Positions 1-12,216 of a DNA stretch of 64,000 nt are shown piece after piece. Source of the stretch: Gymnopus androsaceus JB14 (taxonomy: Eukaryota; Basidiomycota; Agaricomycetes; Agaricales; Omphalotaceae); contig ML769412.1 of NCBI GenBank assembly GCA_009733575.1, positions 124,001 to 188,000 of the forward strand, written 5' to 3'. Each line of letters opens with the position of its first letter. Position 1 is the first letter of the stretch. Under the pieces are notes generated by a model that did not search any database, was not told where the DNA came from, and saw only the letters and a program-made list of their open reading frames with translations. Made by a program: the position numbers and the translations under genes.

Positions 1-1188
1 GAGAACGCGATTTGAGGGCTTTCAAGTGGTTTATAGATGTGTAATATTATTTATGAATGTATGATGCACTCACTGAAAAAGTCGTTGTAGATGCGAGGAT
101 ACGCAATGTGCGGGTCATGCTAGCGAAGATTAAGCTGACACGAAACAAAGATTAGAAATAACATACTGCAAAGTGACATTCTTCAACCTCCCAGTTGTCT
201 TCATTAATCTTCCTTGTCAAAATCCCAGCATTTTCGACATCCTCTAAGATGCTTTTCTCCTGGTTTTCTGTCAATCCAAAGAAAACAACGACACCGTACT
301 CGAAGAACACAACTTCTGCGTTCTCCTGTTCCGGTGTTCGTTCTCGTTCGATGCGAGACGATGATGCAGGTGGTGGTTGCCGAATAGTTTCTGGTGAGGA
401 TGAGAGATGCGACGTAGGGCTGAGTAAATCTTCCGTCGAAGTAGTGCGCTGAGGGAAACCTTGTCGTGCATCATTCGGAGAGGAAGATGTCATGTATCCA
501 TCATCATTGGTAGATTCCTCTGTCTGCGTAAAGTAGGAATCATGATAACCCATTTCCTCTGCTTCCGACAGTTGAGCAAGAATCGACTTTCCGTCATCCG
601 TTTTTACGGGAGCTGAGGAACGGATATTCGCGTTGGGACCGTATCCCGGAAGCAAAGGAAGGTGATACATCTATATTAAGATGCTCAGATGCCGAAAAAC
701 CGAACTCCGAAAATCAGACTCACGACATACAGGGCCTCGTCAAAGACGCGAGGCGGAACATTATGTTCTCTCTTCAAGAATGAGGCCAAAAGCTTCATCT
801 TGAATGATTCTGCGATACAATACGCTGTAATTCGTTTTATTCCAGCTCGTTTCCTTTGGTCCTTGCTCATTCTCTCGGCTTCGCTTTTATGATCCCGCAT
901 ACGAACTCCAGCATCCGTCTCATAACCAAGTACATCGTCATCTTCTTCACCAGGAATTGGTTTTGTCTGCGGCGCAGAAGGAAGAACTACAAGTTTCTGA
1001 GATGTTTTCGAAGTTCTCTGTGATGCGCTAGTTGTAGCGAGGCCGGAAATTGAGGCTCGTCGGGCCTGGGATGGTCCAGGCTGTCCATCTGAACGAGGTA
1101 GAGATGATAGTCGACTTTTCAATTTTCGAGTACGTCGGGGTAGCTGCGAGGTAGAGGGGAGACGAATAGTGGGTTCAGGTCTAGACAT
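1..1188 (-). CDS. RMD1/SIF2-type DUF155 (YagE) family protein, 3' part missing
   Basis: The gene runs leftwards off the window. Exon 1 (1188-724) has a basic Ser/Arg-rich N-terminus, then the family start RITAYCIAESFKMKLLASFL. A 53-nt intron (723-671, GTGAGT...TAG) joins it in phase to exon 2 (670-167), beginning MYHLPLLPGYGPN. Exon 2 carries an acidic Ser/Thr-rich insert, then VVFFEYGVVVFFGLTENQE. Exon 3 (119-74) reads on as DPHIAYPRIYNDFF and another exon starts before base 18. The family is known from yeast RMD1/RMD8 and fission yeast sif2/sif3; members usually end in a C-terminal membrane segment, which lies outside the window. Molecular function is poorly defined (linked to mitochondria and sporulation in yeast). 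No lesion is seen. The ATG at 1188 gives the longest frame, and I see no supported upstream exon. Confidence 0.85.
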
Positions 1189-2146
1189 GGCGGTCGAAAC
1201 TTAAGGAAGAACGTTTTGTGCTGAGCGGACCGGTTCTCCGTAGACGCGTCGAATTATTAAGTGACATCATGATCACTTTGCCTTGACAGTCTGACAGCTA
1301 ACATGAAAATCATGGTATTTGACAAATGCAATAAACCGCAAACTTGAAGATGACAATAACTTGGCTACAGCAAGTCTCCTTCTCGTATAACAATTTTGTC
1401 TTCACTGTGTACACCTCTTGGCATTTCATTAGTACAACGTCTTTTCAGCATTGCAGATCCCTTCGTCTAAAACCTTGAGGGGCGAGAAGATTCTGGGTGT
1501 CGAGAGAAGCTGCGCGTGCTGGAACGCACGTTGCTGATTAATCTTGGTACTATCTTAAGGCTCAAAGCTCGGGATTTATCAAATGGACCGGTGACAGCAT
1601 ACTGAAAGCCAGTGTCTGACGAACGTTGGTTAGCAAACCTAATCTCTGGAGGCTCTGGAGTCGAGAGATAGATGGATGTGAAACAGAGTCATGTGAAGAA
1701 GTAACAAGTTTTGACCCAATGTTGTCTAACTCACACGTCTATACAGCTCCAGCGCATCTACATCTTCGAAGCACTATACTTCCACTGTGATGTAGGATAT
1801 TCGTGTATACTTGATCTACCAATAAATAGTATACTGCAGGGCTTTCTTTTCGATGAAAACAAGAATTTCGTGACCTGAACGCCTAACACCCGGATAATTA
1901 TGTTTCTTGGATGGACTGTATGCTGCTGTCTCCGCAAAGGCAAAGCTCCCGAGGCAACCCCATATCAATGGAGCTAGAATGAAAACATATACTATCTTTA
2001 TAGGGCTAGAATCACTTCGTATATCATCTAAGATGGAGGAGCGTGCTATGATGAATGACTGGGGGGCGATACTTCTCACCTCGCATTTCGGTTTAAGTAA
2101 AGACGGTTTGAATGGTAGGCTCCAGAAAGCTTCTCCATCTTCAAGT
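1189..2146. other. Intergenic stretch, no supported gene
   Basis: The upstream regions of the leftward DUF155 gene and the rightward DUF6533 gene share this space. Reading frames around 1758-2079 on both strands have no recognisable domain and no convincing splice partners. I see no repeat or RNA gene. Confidence 0.5.
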
Positions 2147-3816
2147 ATGCCTGTCTCCCCCGCTGACGCTGCCTATGAACAGTACGTCCGCGTTTTACTC
2201 TGTTTACCGTATACGCTTCTGAGCTACGCACATTCTAGTTTCATCAAGTTTCGCATGCAGTATTGTAGTATCGGTTAGTCGTCATAGCCTCTGTGTATGA
2301 CTTTTCTCCCTGTACTGATTATGGTTGATAGCGGTCCTATACTACGACTATGCTCTTACTTTTCCAGATGAAGTGAGACCTCTTTCGTATTCGTGTAGAA
2401 ATTTTGGGCTCATTCCTCGACAGGTCCGTTATATCTGGCGCCGAAAATCCCTTACCCAGATATCTACGCTACTTTACATTCTCTGCCGCTATGCTATACC
2501 AGGGAACTTGCTCTATCTCCTTGCTAATACCGGTTCACTCGGTGGAGGATGCAATACATGGTACAGATTTGTCGCTGCACTGAGTGTCATGGGAAGGGCT
2601 TCGATCATTGGTGAGCCTAGCATTTCAGTTCGTCGGTAGCCATTCGACTTACCACACCATCTTCCTCAGCCGTACTGGGTATGCGTGCCTATGCCATGTG
2701 TGCTCAGAATAAAGTGGTCCTTGCCATTCTGGTACCCATCGGACTGACGATTCCTGCGCTTGATATTGTGAGTGATAAAGTCTGCTGATTACTTTCAGCG
2801 AATTGAACTCGAGAATTGACAGATGGAAAACCTTGACTTGTCTTGTACCAGCTCAGCACAACGTTTCCCAGTGTAGGTTCTTCTTTTTTCAACACTGAAT
2901 CCCTCTCACTACTTAAATTTGTTTCTTCCTCGCAGTGGTAAGTGTGCACTTGGCCCCAGAATACTCTTTCTTGATGAGGACAATTTACTACAGAAAACCG
3001 ATGTGCTTTCGATCCTGATACCTGTTTACGACTTCTTTGTAGCGGCATTCACCATCATCCGTGGAATACAGGCTTTGAAACACATGCCTCCAACTGCCTC
3101 GCTACAGGATTCCTTCTATTACATTCTGGTAGAACAAGGTATGCGCCGTCCTACTTACACTAGTCATCATTTATTTACTTGAGTACAAGGCATTGTATAT
3201 TTCCTGTAAGTCGCTTCAAAACCGGGTCGATAATTAGCTTCCCTTGACACAGAATCACCCAGAGCTATTTCATTGATTACAGTCACCGTCTCTGTTGTGA
3301 ACTTTGTGAGTAGAAGCTTTTTGACTGCCCAAACTATACACTCAAAACATGTGCATACATCCAGCATCCTGTCAGCCCCACAGGAGGAGCAGTAAGTCAT
3401 TGCATCACTCAGATGATCCTCTCTCTAAGCATTGTAACACAGGCATTCTTAGGTCGTCTCAATGCAATTGCTGTTCCGTGAGTCCTCACTATGACAAGGT
3501 TCATCAACATCATGATCTCCAACTGACTTTTCACATCTCACTTGCCCAGTATTTCTGGAGTCCTGATCGCTCGATTCCTTTTACGTCTGCGCGCTGCTCA
3601 AGAGGCAGCTGCCCCGAGTGGAGATCCCTCTGCTTTGAGCACGGTGCAATTTTCTCCTCGAGATCGACCTGCAAATGATAGTGTGACTACAAGGGACAGG
3701 CCGAATTCACCTTCCGAAGGGCTATTGATTCTGTTATGCATGAATTTGGCGATGATCCTGTTGAGAGGACTAAAGACATGGTCACCTTGGATTCTGTCGA
3801 GGAAATAGCTGTGTGA
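2147..3816 (+). CDS. DUF6533 multi-pass membrane protein
   Basis: A multi-exon gene for a basidiomycete-type integral membrane protein of unknown function. Start ATG 2147 (MPVSPADAAYE). Exons 2147-2181, 2239-2273, 2332-2372, 2424-2610 and from 2670 join in frame through GT-AG introns of about 50-60 nt. The spliced N-terminus gives the DUF6533 signature: a hydrophobic helix, then YYDYALTFPDEVRYIWRRK, then LLYILCRYAIP. Later helices include VVLAILVPIGLTIPALDI, then VLSILIPVYDFFVAAFTIIRG, then a GIVYFL exon near 3190-3206, as is usual in the family. The last exon enters at about 3549. Its C-terminal frame is uncertain: one frame stops at 3808, and a more protein-like acidic frame stops at 3816. 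The predicted product has about six or seven helices in a membrane. Large paralogue families of unknown role exist in agaricomycetes. Confidence 0.75.
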
Positions 3817-5636
3817 GATGATTCATGCAATGAATGCGAAGGAAATGGAAGGTTCATATTTATTGATTTTCAGTAGTATCATCTGTATTTTGCATAGTAT
3901 GAAGATTGCAAGGTGTACAACATCCAATTGAAACCAGCAAATTGATCAAAACGAAACCAGCTAGTCCCTCCTTCCCAAGCTCATCTATTTTCCTTCTTAT
4001 TGGGTCGTAAGGTATCCCTGTCGCATACTCAAAACCGCATTATCTTGGTTGGCCTTCGCAGGATCTTCCTAACACTCTACCTGGATCTGATGAGAATCAT
4101 CAGTACCTCGTCTGTGAATGCTGGAAGAACATCCAGTGAAAGATCGGTTAAGAGGAAGAGGGTGAGCTGAGTCCGCGTCCCTCAAGTTCCCGCCATCGTT
4201 GACGCTGAGAGTGGAAGGACAGCTGCGACGACCGTCAGTTTCTGAGGGACTTTATCTGTAGCCATATTTACTAGAGTCCCACGCTAGGTGAGGCGGATGT
4301 GAGTAATGTTTGGAACAGAGTGTAGAATCTGCAATAGCTGATGGTCCTCCCAGGCGATCGAAATGCCAGTAAGGTGAGTGAGCGATACGTAGCTGTTGTG
4401 AAGCATGGTAATAACTGGTCCGAACAATGTCACTATACAGCCTGAGTCTCAACATAGGGAAGTTTCCGTGCTATCAAACAATGCAAAATGCGTCAATCAT
4501 GTAAAGATGAAATGTTCGAATGATCCCTGGTAAGGAGCAAAGTGAGTGCTTACGATAAGTGCACAAATGAACTCAGTCACAGGCCTCAGTACATCTGGAA
4601 CTTGCATAAGTACTGTGTAGTACTACATAGTGCACCTAGTGCCCTAGTTCAGCTAGCTAACCCCCCTACTACCTAGTACTACACAGTACATTACGGAAGG
4701 AAGGAAGTGTATTACACGGCTTGGTCCAAGATCTTAATGTTGGCTAGCCGAGAAGTAGCCCAATGCGGCACACCTACGGAATTCAATGTCTTGCCTTTTA
4801 CAGCCTTTAGTACTGTAAATCCGAATCATTTCTGAAGCTTTGTAGGGAAAGCAGCAGCTGAAGTGCATTGCTCCAGTCCACCAGTCCAGGCTCTTGTCAA
4901 AGTCATGAAGGAACAGGATCTCGCAGACAGAGAAAGTTGAAATTATGGCGGAGGTCCTCAATGGTACAGTTGCAGCTGTGCATGCTAAAATCTTGCATGC
5001 CTTTATGGACCGCATCTAACACTGTTTGAACACCTGCCCATTGGGTCCAAGTTGTATCTTGAATGTTTCTTCTAGAAAGAGAACTTTGCGATAATTGGTG
5101 GCCTCTCTTCATACACTTCCAATAATCGGTCAACATATTTTGCGAGCTCCATCTGGTGGAGCTGCGTTTGGCGCCGGCAACACTGCGTAGCGAGATCATC
5201 TCATTGAGTTCGTCGGAGAGATTGGATGTCCATCGAATAGGATTCACGCAAGTGACACTCAATGCCCTTGCGCGGCACAAGCGGCCACTACTTACGGATG
5301 TAGGCAAGCAAAACTGTGGTAGGCTTGGGCGCTTATCATTACCCGACAAACTCAAACGGTCAAAACTTGTTTTTCATCTCATTGGATTCATTTTGGTAAG
5401 ATACATGGACGTCAGCTCGTACTACTGCGTATACGAAAGCCATGAAGAAGGAAAGACTATAAAACAAGATAAACATAAATGCGAGTCATCAATGCAGAAA
5501 GGAGAGAATTGCTATACTCGAAACAAGTAGCTCGAAGTGTAAAAGAGTGACAAGTAAGGAAGGATGTACCAGTGGTTAATAAAAATACAATGCTGAGGAT
5601 GAGGGAAAGAATTTCGGGGATATTAAAACAGTTCAT
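3817..5636. other. Gene-poor stretch between the DUF6533 and OPT genes
   Basis: About 1.8 kb with no recognisable gene. A frame on the - strand at 4903-5355 (150 codons) is Trp/Cys/Ser-rich with no motif and no clear splice continuation. The inverted repeat at 4610-4689 is the only structured sequence I can support. Confidence 0.4.
4610..4689. repeat. 80-bp element with 16-bp perfect terminal inverted repeats
   Basis: The sequence GTACTGTGTAGTACTA (4610-4625) returns as its exact reverse complement at 4674-4689. The 48-bp middle is rich in CTAG/TAGT words. It could be a hairpin in RNA or a very short MITE. No flanking target-site duplication is evident. Confidence 0.6.
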
Positions 5637-8409
5637 CTACCAGAGATCGATTGAATGGAGCGGGGAAGGAGGCAAAGGGTCTAAGACCATGATCGTGGGC
5701 CCAAATGTACCGTTCGGGCCATCGGGGAGCTTGAAAGGAAGGCCCATGGCGTCAGCGGTGTTCTGCCACACTGTGTTTCCCCACCAGTTCACAGTGAAGC
5801 CGCCTTTAGGCAACTGCACTGTGAAGAATATCAGGATAAGGCTGACAGCGACACCACTGTCGAGAGCAGCAGAAAGGATGTAGTTGTAGCGCATCCACCA
5901 CCTAAAATGGAAGCGACGCATACAATAGTTGAAGATAAATCCAACTGCAGCCCAGGAGGTGTAGTTGATTCCAGAGGCAGGAGGGATAGCACCGACTCCA
6001 CCAAAGAATACGGGAATATTAACATATCTGAAGAATGAGAGAGGGTAACGACGGGCGAGGAAGTAGAATGGAATAGGGAGAATGGCGCCGATGAGGTAGA
6101 AGTACAGGAGAGGATTGTAAGGTTTGCCGATGTTAAACATTCGAGCTGGTCCTACAGCTCCCCAAATAATGCTCGAAGTCGCAAAAGTATTGGTGGATGG
6201 ACAGGTGAAACCGTCGGGCTGGTCAGGTTGGCAGTAGTCGACAATATTATGGAACATCCACTCCTGGACGGCAGTCGAAACGACGCACGCAACGAGCACT
6301 GCAACAGTTTGAACGGCGAACATGAGACGGGGAGGAACCTTCATGTAATGACCGAGCTTCATGTCACCGGAAAACGCAACCGCCTGGGACGTAGTAATAT
6401 AGGTGACACCTTTGAAGATGATGACGGCGATGGGACGTTCAGGGAGAATGTAACCACCAATGAGCTCATAGAACACTTGGATATTGGCAACTTGTTGGTT
6501 GGTGATGGCTTGGAGCATAGCCATGGGGAGAGCGAGAGCGGATGCAAGGACAAAGCTAAGGACGGCGGCCCACACTGGGAAACCAGTGGGCACAAGGTGC
6601 ACGGATATCAAGAAGAAAATCATGGCAATCATACCAAGAGCAGTGTACCATGCCCAAGGAACCTCGCGGTAAGCCAACATAAGCCGAGAATGCACATCGC
6701 GCTCGTCCTTGAGAGTGGAGCGGAAGCGGCGAGCGATATCGCGTCGAAACCACACTGTAAAAAGAATGTGTGAGCTGGGAAGAATCGGAGCAGGGGAAAA
6801 CAACATACAGAAAGTGTGCACAAACACCGCAGAGAAAGCGGCAAAAGAGCTGGCATAGGCAATGGAAAGGGTGATAGGGATGTAGACGGGAGAGTAGGCA
6901 AGGTATTTGGCGTTATCAAACTGTCCATTCGTAACGACTTGAGTAACATCATATTCAGCACCAGTACGATCGAAAGCGACCGGAGCAGATATCGGAAGGA
7001 ACGCGGAATTGAAAGCGTTACTGACTGTGAAAGAATGATGAGTGCCAAAGTCGAGATAAGAGGAGGTAACGCCTACAGTAGAGGATGGGAGCCAAGATAA
7101 AGAATTGGATGACAAGCGAAACAATCGTGTTCAGCTCGGACCACCACTAACAGAGATTTTAGCAAGAGAAGGTAGACTGAAGTGAATGAACGTACGGGTG
7201 TGACTAGCGGGCTGCCGATGTACGCGACCATAGCCCAATCAAAGGTAAAGATACCCATTCCCAAACCAGTATTCGTTCCAAAGAGCACATTGACAGGAAC
7301 GTTGTTGGGAGCGATCCAGCAAACCCAGTTGAAGACACTGAGAGCGGTAAAAAGGTAACCTGGAAGCCAGTAATAAACAGCACTGCCCACGAATGCGAGG
7401 AGGAAAAAGCGTTCGCGAGTCATGTGTCCGCGTTCACGTTTCCCGTAAGACTTGTGCAAGGTATTGAACAACGCCGCGTTAACCAAGGCGCCAGGCCAGA
7501 CCATGCTCGAAGGCCAGACAACAAATTGCCTAAGGAGACCGCCCAGCGAGAACCCGAGAACCTGTGAGCCAATGCAAAGAAGAATCTGATATCCATAGGG
7601 AATGGCTTGGTTGTAGAAAATCTTCTGCGTCGCAATAACATCGGTGCAATATGCACCTCCAACGACAACATTGCCCATGACAGTGATACAAACGTGCTCC
7701 TTGATAGTGAAAGGTCCGGGGTTCAAAGACCAACGATATCCGAAAGTGTTGAACTGATAAGTGGGTAGGATCCTTTCGAGCAATTTACCACAGGGCAGAA
7801 CAACCAATTGAACAATAATCCCGCTGATATAGATGGAAGGGTCTAAGGAAACTGTGAGATAATTTACAAGGGTAGAGCCAAGAAGAATACGTACATCGCG
7901 CACTGAAGAACTGATTAACCCCAGAGACAAGGATCGAGAAAACGATACCCAAAAACCACATTCTGAAAGTGTTGCATAGCATGGTAGGGTCATCCGTGCT
8001 CGCTACTGCAGCTCGAACTTCAGGGTAGGGAGATTCACTGTGAGCAATGTCAATGCCTATAAACGTAACAACGCGACAACAAGAAAAGAACCTACTCGTC
8101 AAACTCGATAGCTGTCGAATTCCTTGATTCCGCCCGGGAAGTAGAAAACCGATCTGTATCCAAGTTGGACTCTGCATCCACCTCGGAAGGCGAATAATGC
8201 ATCTGTTGAGCCTTCTTATCCGAAAGCTCCAAAGATTCCGTCGACTTATAAGGCCTCGCAAGGTCTATGTATGGGTCGTTCAAGTGTTTCTTGACAAAGT
8301 CGCCATCGATGTCTACAGGGACATCGGGGACTCGACGGGCTCGAATAGTAGTAGTGGGGAAGGAAAAGACTTCCTCGGACGAGGAGGTGAAAGCTTTGGC
8401 GTCTTCCAT
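5637..8409 (-). CDS. Oligopeptide transporter, OPT family
   Basis: A plasma-membrane proton-coupled importer of small peptides (or related metal-peptide or glutathione substrates), judged by family. Start ATG 8409 (MEDAKAFTSSSEEVF) gives an acidic cytosolic N-terminus ending about 8094. The next exon (about 8035-7885) begins SPYPEVRAAVASTDDPTM, the usual segment before helix 1. The following coding block holds the family motif SLNPGPFTIKEH (about 7710-7730) and WPGALVNAALFNTLHKSYGKR (about 7440-7500). Further exons carry SELNTIVS, the YSPVYIP helix, and REVPWAWYTALG. The C-terminal exon has RRYPLSFFRYVNIPVFFGG and NWWGNTVWQN, and stops at 5637. The product is close to 800 residues with 14-16 predicted helices, usual for the family. 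Four or more short introns are implied, including one near 6756-6800. No disabling lesion was noticed. Substrate cannot be told from sequence. Confidence 0.93.
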
Positions 8410-9015
8410 GGCTGAGACTGAGTGGAGCGAGCTCGAGCACAAAGACAAGAAGGGGGGGCAACTGGGCCACGGGAGAATGTGTCTTGTCACCGATTTTGCG
8501 TCCTTTTTTAAGTAGATCGCTTAACGGATCCTGAGTATCGGGTGGCCCGAATGCCACAAAAGGAAATACCACAAGTCATCCAGTGACGCAAAGAACAATA
8601 GTGAATAGAGTGGAGGACAATAGGGTGAGAGGGTCAGCCTTATTTCACTATATTAGGGCCATCACATTATTGTCTATTGTCCTTCGCCACACTATTATTG
8701 TCAAAATCAAGTCACGATCAAAATCGTCGGACTTTACCCACGGTTATACTCGACGGCTCGCCTATTCAAAGTTCAGTCCTTCCACAGCTCAGCGCTCAGC
8801 ATGCGCACGGATCGACCCACTGTACAGTACTTGGGAGTGGCAAACTTGTGGCAAACAGGAATTCGACCAATAATTCAACTAGGATGTCAACGAAAATTCT
8901 TAAGGAGTTCTCGGAGGATTTCTTCCACGCGATACTGTCCAAGGAGTCTACCAATTAGGAATAAGCATATGGAGAGAAGAAGGTACGTACATATTTGCTT
9001 TGGAGTAGTTAATTA
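8410..9015. other. Intergenic, probable OPT promoter region
   Basis: Upstream of the leftward OPT gene. I see no gene. Part of the kinase fragment described next may extend into the right end. Confidence 0.4.
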
Positions 9016-9545
9016 CCTGAGATTAGTTTGTTCAATTAGTATATTGCTGTACTTAGATATCCAAAAACTCTGGTAAACCCCTTCCGCCTGCAACCCAAGG
9101 GTCGCTCTTCCTGCCTCCATGTTTTCCGACTCCTTGTCGGTCATGGTCTTATTCACTCGTTCTAGAGACGACCCGAGTACTGATTTGTTCGCGGCGTTCC
9201 CTTTCGCCATTGGAAAATTCAGAAGCACGAGCACCCAAGTCGGTCAGAAGCTGTGGCAGGGGTGGTCCAAAGGCAACCATTTGAGCGAGCTGATTCTTGT
9301 TAGCGGTCTGCTCGTCTGGCGCGCTGCGATATAAAGCCCCCATATATTGACAAATGAGAATGGCTATCAAGGAACGACATTGAGACTAACCATGCAGCCA
9401 AGATTCCAGATATCTGCCGGTGTGCCCCACGGACGATGCAAGAAAACTCGGTAGACAGCCGGCTGAATGAACTCGTCCTTCCCCGTGTGCTCCGAGATCA
9501 AGTTTTCCGAGTCTCGCTCTACGGACCGAAAGACCGGTCACCAAA
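9016..9545 (-). pseudogene. SRPK-like protein kinase C-lobe fragment
   Basis: Read on the - strand, 9545-9390 gives SENLISEHTGKDEFIQPAVYR, VFLH, then PWGTPADIWNLGCM. These match the subdomain VIII-IX region of fungal SRPK-like kinases (PAVYRAPE, DIWNLGC). An intron with GTTAGT follows. The next segment reads MGALYRSAPDEQTANKNQLAQMV and GPPLPQLLTDLGARASEF, the usual helix after subdomain IX. The N-lobe, catalytic HRD and DFG are absent, the APE motif is shortened, and downstream frames are broken, so this is a relic. The left edge of the tandem duplication (9435) falls inside it, so its first exon piece occurs again at 11999-12110. Confidence 0.6.
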
Positions 9546-9643
9546 CTATTCAAACGTTAATCCCTTCCTCCTTCCACATTGCCCGACCGTTGACTGCGCC
9601 TTTTCTTTCCTTCTCCAATTTCACTCTAATTCCTATAGATAAC

Positions 9644-10694
9644 ATGACTCTCACCGTAACCTTTGTTTGTCGATCTCTGGTTGATCTTTCAATGGAATTA
9701 CTGAATCCTTGTCAGGTGAGGCACGGAGAATCGCTAGATAATCTCAAAGAGAACTGGGGTGGTTGGAACGACGCGCCGCTTTCAGATCTAGGTATAATAT
9801 GAGTCTGTTTCCTTGTACGATAACTGATTTTTCAGGCAGGAAGGTACGTCCTGAATAAGCACTTTTGAGAACATCTCTAGACAGGATGCCACAGCAAGCA
9901 GTGGCAGTAGGCGAATACTTTGCATCCACAAAGTTCGATAGCATTTATGCCTCAGATCTCCTACGAGCGAACGCAACCGGCCAAGCAATCCATGGTCGTC
10001 AACATGAACCTTTCCCCTCCTTCATCGTCACTCCCAAAATTCGCGAGCAGCATTTCGGTGAAGCAGAGGGTAAGCCTTGGACGTATTCTTCTCCAGAGCA
10101 CCAAACTTTGGAAGAACTATTCGCGAAAGGGATTTACCCCGTGCTTTTCGACCGCGACGAAAAGTTCCCCGGTGCAGAAAGTCTGAATGATCTGGCAGCT
10201 AGAGCTGAGGAAGCAATTATGGAATGTATAGTTCCTCATTTGCGCTTTGGAAAGGATCATCACATTGCGTTGGTCAGCCACGGGCTCTGCATTAGTGAAG
10301 TCATTGCAGCCTTGCTACGCTCGGATCCAGACTCCCGGCGCAACATATCGTACACAGGTCTTCTGAACACTGCATGGACGCGTGTAACGGTATCGATCAA
10401 GGTATCTGTGTGCTTGTTCAGATTTGGGTGCACACTATTCAATGACTTTATTCTTAGGGAGATTCTGCCTACAGCGAAGGAGTACCTCTAGATGTTCAGG
10501 TGACGCATGTTAACGTCTCTGACCATTTGAAGGACTTCGTAAGTACATTCTACCTTGTAGCTGCCGCTATTCTGACTTTATCCCCAAAGACTATTACTTC
10601 GGACGGGAGCCAGGACTCTGAAGCGCGTAAATTCTTCGGTGGAGGTGGAGAAATCGCAGATGCTGCTCAATCTGAAGATAGGAACAGTTTGTAG
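9644..10694 (+). CDS. Phosphoglycerate mutase-like histidine phosphatase, copy 1 (intact)
   Basis: A member of the histidine phosphatase superfamily, branch 1 (PGAM/cobC type): a phosphohydrolase or mutase using a phosphohistidine intermediate. Exons 9644-9664, 9716-9791, 9881-10401, 10458-10538 and 10590-10694 join in phase and give 267 residues. The first intron splits the catalytic motif: MTLTVTF joins VRHGES, giving the RHGE signature with its nucleophilic His. LKENWGGWNDAPLSDLG follows, then YASDLLRANATGQAI, the acid motif EQHFGEAEGKPW, and the second catalytic His in HIALVSHGLCISEVI. The C-terminal exons are hydrophilic (KFFGGGGEIADAAQ). Substrate is unknown; fungal paralogues are usually called phosphoglycerate mutase-like. 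The gene converges on the GNAT-like gene. It is the functional copy of a tandem pair. Confidence 0.88.
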
Positions 10695-10868
10695 TCGAAT
10701 ATATTGTAGATGCATCTTTTAAAGCTGCTCTCAAGATCGAAAAGCTCTGCAAACTCAAAATGTTAAAGCGGGCAGACGACCGCTTTGACTGTTGTATCTT
10801 TAGTTAGGGGTAAGTGAGACATTCGAGGCTCGATGACAGAAGTATACATGAATATCCTTCGGGCACTT

Positions 10869-11700
10869 TCACGGTAAAGTCCAAATAAATACATGTTCCT
10901 TCTCCTCCCTATTCTCCTCCCCTCCAATCTTCTGCTTCTGCACCACCACAGTCCTAATGGGTAATCCTGATTGCACGAATCCTAGAGATGATTGGACTCG
11001 ATATTGGAGACATTGGTCTCCGCGCGCACTTCCGTGCACCCGATTTGTGCAATACCCCACTGGTGAAAGAGAGTGGAAATCGCAGCAAAACCAATGCTAC
11101 GGTTGTGATATGACAATTTGAGTACCGCTATAACACAGTAAGAATGGGGATGTATGCAATACAGAATCAGAGCTGACCTCCGATAGACCAAAATTTCTCT
11201 TTTTCCTTCCACTTCTCCCAATTGTTCTTAATTGGTGTTAGCCTCTCCGTCCACCAGTCACAGTGGGCATGGCGGAAATCTACGTCTCCAATGTAGACAT
11301 CCCTCCGACTCCCGCTGCCCGAGTTATCATCTCCCTCTGTCGAGTCAACAATTAATTCTCGAATGGCTTTCAGTGGACTTCCCTTCGCAGGACGCCAGAT
11401 TCCTTCCGCGAATGCTGCAAATATCTTTTGCGTGAGCTTCAACTCTTGATCTATCCCTTTGGGGCGCGATCTGAAGGGAAGGGAAAAGGATGATTGGGGA
11501 TCCAGTATGCATTTTTTGGATCGTTCTATAGTACAAAACAGGGTAAGCTCTTTTTAAGCCTACGGTACCGCTACTCACCATGAACTCTGTTATATCCCCC
11601 GCATCGCTCTCCCTATTCGGAGTCAATCGGAAGTTGTGAAATGGTTCGGGAAGAGGAAGATACGGTTCATGTGAATAAGAGTGGTGTGTGCTCGGATATC
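10869..11700 (-). pseudogene. GNAT-like N-acetyltransferase gene, copy 1 (probably frameshifted)
   Basis: On the - strand, about 11660-11578 gives LPLPEPFHNFRLTPNRESDA, the usual start of fungal GNAT proteins (RLTPxRxSDA). An intron of about 100 nt follows. The next exon should begin IAPQ, but an extra base near 11452-11460, compared with copy 2, shifts the frame. The downstream block reads WRPAKGSPLKAIREL and RRDVYIGDVDFRHAHCDWW. A third block gives SIGFAAISTLFHQWGIAQIGCT and EVRAETNVSN, the acetyl-CoA-binding helix and beta-5 region of GNATs. The end is GFVQSGLPIRTVV...HVFIWTLP, stop 10869. The join between the last two blocks is out of frame in both copies, by an unseen intron or an older lesion. 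Either the gene is dead or splicing is unusual. The GNAT call is by motif pattern. Confidence 0.5.
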
Positions 11701-12216
11701 AAACTTCAAAGCACGGAAAGAAGCGTCCGGGATGGTGAAAATGCCTCGGGAGATTATGGATGTCGCTGGAAACTCCGTTGTCGGAGAGAACTTGGACATT
11801 GTTGTTCAAGCTTTCAAGCACCTTTATCACGATTCGGACTCGAAATGACTAGATTGTCTAGATCGGAACAATCTTTCCGTCCTACGGAAAGCGAGATAAG
11901 ACATAATTATCGAAAAATATCTAGTCTGATCCACAGGCGCTTCAGGTTTGCTTTGTGGTGCGATACTACGCTAAGCAAAAGATTCTGAAAACCTGCTAGA
12001 TGCAAGAAAACTCGGTAGACAGCCGGCTGAATGAACTCGTCCTTCCCCGTGTGCTCCGAGATCAAGTTTTCCGAGTCTCGCTCTACGGACCGAAAGACCG
12101 GTCACCAAACTATTCAAACGTTTCTTGACTCGAATCCCTTCCTCCTTCCACATTGCCCGACCGTTGACTGCGCCTTTTCTTTCCTTCTCCAATTTCACTC
12201 TAATTCCTATAGATAA

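Larger units (their letters stand above)
9435..11997. repeat. Tandem duplication, unit 1 (2.56 kb)
   Basis: The sequence from GATGCAAGAAAACTCGG (9435) to GAAAACCTGCT (ends 11997) recurs almost base for base at 11999-14551, offset 2564 near the left end. Differences are few substitutions plus small indels: 9, 9, 10 and 1 nt. The unit contains the intact phosphatase gene (+) and a GNAT-like gene (-). Confidence 0.95.

Noticed and set aside
4903..5355. 150-codon - strand frame as a gene
   Set aside because: No motif, no introns with matching phase, overlapping frames of similar length on the other strand.
6228..6773. 181-codon + strand frame across the OPT gene
   Set aside because: It lies antisense to well-supported OPT coding exons and has no motif; a shadow frame.
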